Shown here: positions 5,400 to 7,066 of the stretch, one piece after another
How the letters are laid out: the number at the start of each line of letters is the position of its first letter
Position numbering within the stretch: the stretch's first letter is position 1
Assembly: GCA_024277285.1 (NCBI GenBank)
Contig: JAJRVM010000377.1
Coordinates: 1-7,066 of the forward strand
Source of the DNA: Planctomycetota bacterium
Lineage (GTDB): Bacteria; Planctomycetota; Planctomycetia; Pirellulales; Pirellulaceae
Direction: 5' to 3'
DNA length: 7,066 nt
Translations under genes and position numbers: made by a program
The notes under the pieces: model-generated
Database searches by the model: none
What the model saw: the letters and a program-made list of their open reading frames with translations, nothing else
What the model was told of the DNA's origin: nothing

Positions 5400-6788
5400 A
5401 TGCGACGTTTACTTCTCGGATTGGCGATAGCAACCATCGCCGCTCTGTCGCCTTGCTGGGTGCATGCCGATGACCAGCAGATAGCGCAGCAGATTGTCCA
5501 GCAGTTGCGGCAACAGAAGGCCGGTGGACAACTTGCTGGTTTCGGAATCGACCTCGAGGTCGAAAGCGGAATAGTCTGGCTCAAGGGCCATGTTCGGTCC
5601 GCCGAACAACAGAAGCTCGTGTTGGATATTGCGCGACGCGTCAGCGGCGTGCAACAGGTCGTCAACGACCTGCAGGTCAATACTGCCGCGACGGCCAAGC
5701 CGAAGCAGCAGGTCAAACCAGCGGTGCTCAGGACCGAAAGCAAATCCAAACTGCTCAAGAAACCAGGCCAGCTGTTGACGAACTTGCGCGGCAGTGTGCA
5801 ACGAGCGTTCAAGTCGAAGGCCAAAAAGCGGGCCGAGCGCAAGACGTCGACTCTTGCCAAGTCAGCACCTGCACCGGCCAAGTCAGCACCTGCACCGGCC
5901 AAGTCCGTGCCGACGCCGGCCAGGACGCTGCTTGCCAGTGCTCAGACCGAATTGGCACCGCCGGAATTGGCTCAACCCGAACTGGCGAGCCCCAAACTGG
6001 TTCAGCCCAGCCCGACGCGACACCCCGTGCAAACACGGTCGAAACGGCTCCAAGCTGCCCCCGTGTCGAAGGCCAAATCGCAGCGGCCGTCCGACACGCA
6101 GTTGGCTGAGGTGATTATTGGGAAGCTACGAACTCAGAAGGACCGTGGCATTCTGCGCAACTTCGATGTTGACGTGCAAGTCAACGACCAAGTCGTGTGG
6201 GTCTCAGGCCGCGTCGCGACCGAAGCGCAACGAAGCTTGGTGTTGGATATTTCCCGCCGAGTGCGTGGCGTGAAGCAGGTTGTTAATGACCTGAGCGTCG
6301 CTGCTGCGGCTCCGGTGACCGTCGCATCGGCCACGCGGACCGCTCCTGTGACGGCGGTGGCGCCCGTGACGCAAGAACCCCTTGCTCCGGTCGGAACCGC
6401 GGTTGCACGTCCACAAGCACCTGCACCGTTCCGCTATGCACCTGCGCCGCAGGCTCGACCCGCAACGCGACAGGTGCCGATGGCATTTGCTCCGGCTCGA
6501 TCTGTGGCCTATACCCAGCAGGTCGCCGGACAACCGGTAGCTGAGTATCCGGCTGCCGCTGGTGTTGCTCGTGCCCGTTTCGACAACCCGAGCATGCCCG
6601 GGTATGCTTGGCCCAGTTACGCAGCTTATCCGAATTACGGTGCTGTCACATACCCGCGACAGTACTCGCCGACGGCGTGGCCCTACATTGGTCCCTTCTA
6701 CCCCTATCCCCAAGTGCCCTTGGGATGGCGGAAGGTCACGTTGGAATGGGATGACGGCTGGTGGATGCTGGACTTCAAGAGCAAATAA
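5400..6788 (+). CDS. Secreted protein with two BON domains and an aromatic C-terminal tail
   Basis: A 462-aa protein. A signal peptide (about 1-23, cleavage after VHA) sends it across the cytoplasmic membrane. Residues 24-93 and 231-300 are BON domains; they align over 70 residues without gaps at 35 identities, each ending GVxQVVNDLxV. BON domains occur in periplasmic proteins such as OsmY and secretins, and are thought to contact membranes or partner proteins. Between them lies a Lys/Arg-rich stretch (about 114-148) and then Ala/Pro repeats (152-203). After BON2 comes an Ala/Pro-rich spacer (301-390), a Tyr/Trp/Pro-rich part, and the tail VPLGWRKVTLEW then DDGWWMLDFK. AGGAGG at 5385-5390, 9 nt before the ATG, is a strong ribosome binding site. 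The gene is monocistronic with a perfect terminator. An envelope or cell-surface structural role is inference. Confidence 0.92.
   Translation: MRRLLLGLAIATIAALSPCWVHADDQQIAQQIVQQLRQQKAGGQLAGFGIDLEVESGIVWLKGHVRSAEQQKLVLDIARRVSGVQQVVNDLQVNTAATAKPKQQVKPAVLRTESKSKLLKKPGQLLTNLRGSVQRAFKSKAKKRAERKTSTLAKSAPAPAKSAPAPAKSVPTPARTLLASAQTELAPPELAQPELASPKLVQPSPTRHPVQTRSKRLQAAPVSKAKSQRPSDTQLAEVIIGKLRTQKDRGILRNFDVDVQVNDQVVWVSGRVATEAQRSLVLDISRRVRGVKQVVNDLSVAAAAPVTVASATRTAPVTAVAPVTQEPLAPVGTAVARPQAPAPFRYAPAPQARPATRQVPMAFAPARSVAYTQQVAGQPVAEYPAAAGVARARFDNPSMPGYAWPSYAAYPNYGAVTYPRQYSPTAWPYIGPFYPYPQVPLGWRKVTLEWDDGWWMLDFKSK
5856..5918 (+). repeat. Three 21-bp tandem repeats inside the BON gene
   Basis: Two identical 21-bp units (5856-5876 and 5877-5897) and a diverged third (5898-5918) encode AKSAPAP, AKSAPAP and AKSVPTP. 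The identical first two copies suggest recent expansion by slippage or unequal recombination, and the number of units may vary between strains. Confidence 0.85.
5949..6008 (+). repeat. Four 15-bp tandem repeats inside the BON gene
   Basis: Four imperfect 15-bp units (5949-5963, 5964-5978, 5979-5993, 5994-6008) encode ELAPP, ELAQP, ELASP and KLVQP. They lie just behind the 21-bp repeats and form the acidic/proline part of the linker between the two BON domains. Confidence 0.75.
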
Positions 6789-6817
6789 GTCCAGGGTCTG
6801 ACCTTCGGATGCTGATC

Positions 6818-6854
6818 AAGCTCCCCTCGCCAAACGGCGAGGGGAGCTTTTTTT
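6818..6854 (+). terminator. Intrinsic terminator of the BON gene
   Basis: A perfect 14-bp stem (AAGCTCCCCTCGCC at 6818-6831, complement at 6836-6849) with an AAAC loop runs straight into seven T residues (6848-6854). It starts 29 bp after the TAA stop. This is a textbook rho-independent terminator for rightward transcription. Confidence 0.95.
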
Positions 6855-7066
6855 GCAAACTCGCCCCCTCATCCTCACTCTGGGGTGGTCGATTTCTTAC
6901 GTCGTTGTTGCTGCCTTTGTTGCGTTGCTTTTCTTTCACTGGGTTCGGCCTGAAGGGCCGCGCCAGACGTTTCCCGTAACGCGGCCTTTCAGGCCTCCGG
7001 TGGTGTGCGGGGTGCCTTTCCTAGGGTTCCGCAAGGTGCGCCGCATTCGCGGCGACCGTGCTCCAC
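6855..7066. other. Non-coding right end of the window
   Basis: No gene is seen in these 212 bp. The left part is pyrimidine-rich with repeated GTTGTTGC/TTGCGTTGC words. The right part holds the 16-bp inverted repeat (6947-6995) and a CGCCGC/GCGGCG hairpin (7039-7044/7049-7054) near a CCTAGGG word (7020-7026). It may be the edge of a dispersed repeat that continues beyond the window. Confidence 0.5.
6947..6995. repeat. 16-bp inverted repeat (REP-like)
   Basis: GGCCTGAAGGGCCGCG (6947-6962) is complementary to CGCGGCCTTTCAGGCC (6980-6995) in all positions, with one G-U wobble, around a 17-nt loop. It lies about 90 bp after the terminator of the BON gene and has no T-run. Position and GC-rich palindromic make-up are those of intergenic REP-like elements; whether it recurs in the genome cannot be seen here. 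Confidence 0.7.

Noticed and set aside
5445..5462. Possible lipobox (LSPC) in the BON protein signal peptide
   Set aside because: Proline before the cysteine does not fit the lipobox, and a standard signal peptidase I site (VHA) follows.
4994..5902. 302-codon minus-strand frame
   Set aside because: It is antisense to the BON gene and its leader, is rich in Cys, Arg and Ser, and has no coherent domain; a typical shadow frame.
6204..6713. 169-codon minus-strand frame
   Set aside because: It is antisense to the second BON domain and tail; Arg/Ser/His-rich composition comes from the GC-rich opposite strand.

Overview
The window looks like a piece of a planctomycete chromosome, most likely from the Pirellulales/Rhodopirellula side. 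The evidence is an rRNA cluster with no 16S gene next to it, divergent 23S sequence, and secreted proteins of planctomycete style: a degenerate redoxin, a two-BON-domain protein with an aromatic C-terminal tail, and a tiny membrane protein. Phylum placement is inference. No mobile element, CRISPR array or defence system is visible.

Left part (1-1821, minus strand): a stable-RNA operon read leftwards, in the order promoter (TTGACA-N16-TACAAT), short leader with a hairpin, tRNA-Ile(GAT), tRNA-Ala(TGC), a long 663-nt spacer, and the first ~857 nt of 23S rRNA, which runs off the left edge. The tRNA pair that normally sits between 16S and 23S is here the start of the transcript, and the 16S gene is absent from the upstream side. 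A second promoter-like sequence lies in the spacer.

Middle (1822-4292): a ~430-bp divergent intergenic region holding a pair of similar 29-bp repeats. It is followed by a 641-aa exported protein with three acidic Asp/Asn loops, a helical/TPR-like middle and a C-terminal TlpA-type thioredoxin fold that has lost one of its two redox cysteines. A clear intrinsic terminator follows.

Right part (4293-7066): a region with a probable 92-aa three-helix membrane protein; a 460-bp gap rich in hairpins, including a leader with two mutually exclusive foldings; a 462-aa secreted protein with two BON domains joined by a basic, repeat-built linker; a perfect intrinsic terminator; and a final non-coding stretch with a 16-bp inverted repeat that may be part of a dispersed repeat.

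The protein genes are each separated by terminators or long gaps, so they look like single-gene units rather than one operon. Two encode exported proteins with signal peptides, acting outside the cytoplasmic membrane. The most noteworthy points are the 16S-less rRNA transcription unit with its own promoter, the one-cysteine redoxin, and the switch-like leader of the BON gene. I did not find convincing evidence for a wholly new multi-gene system.
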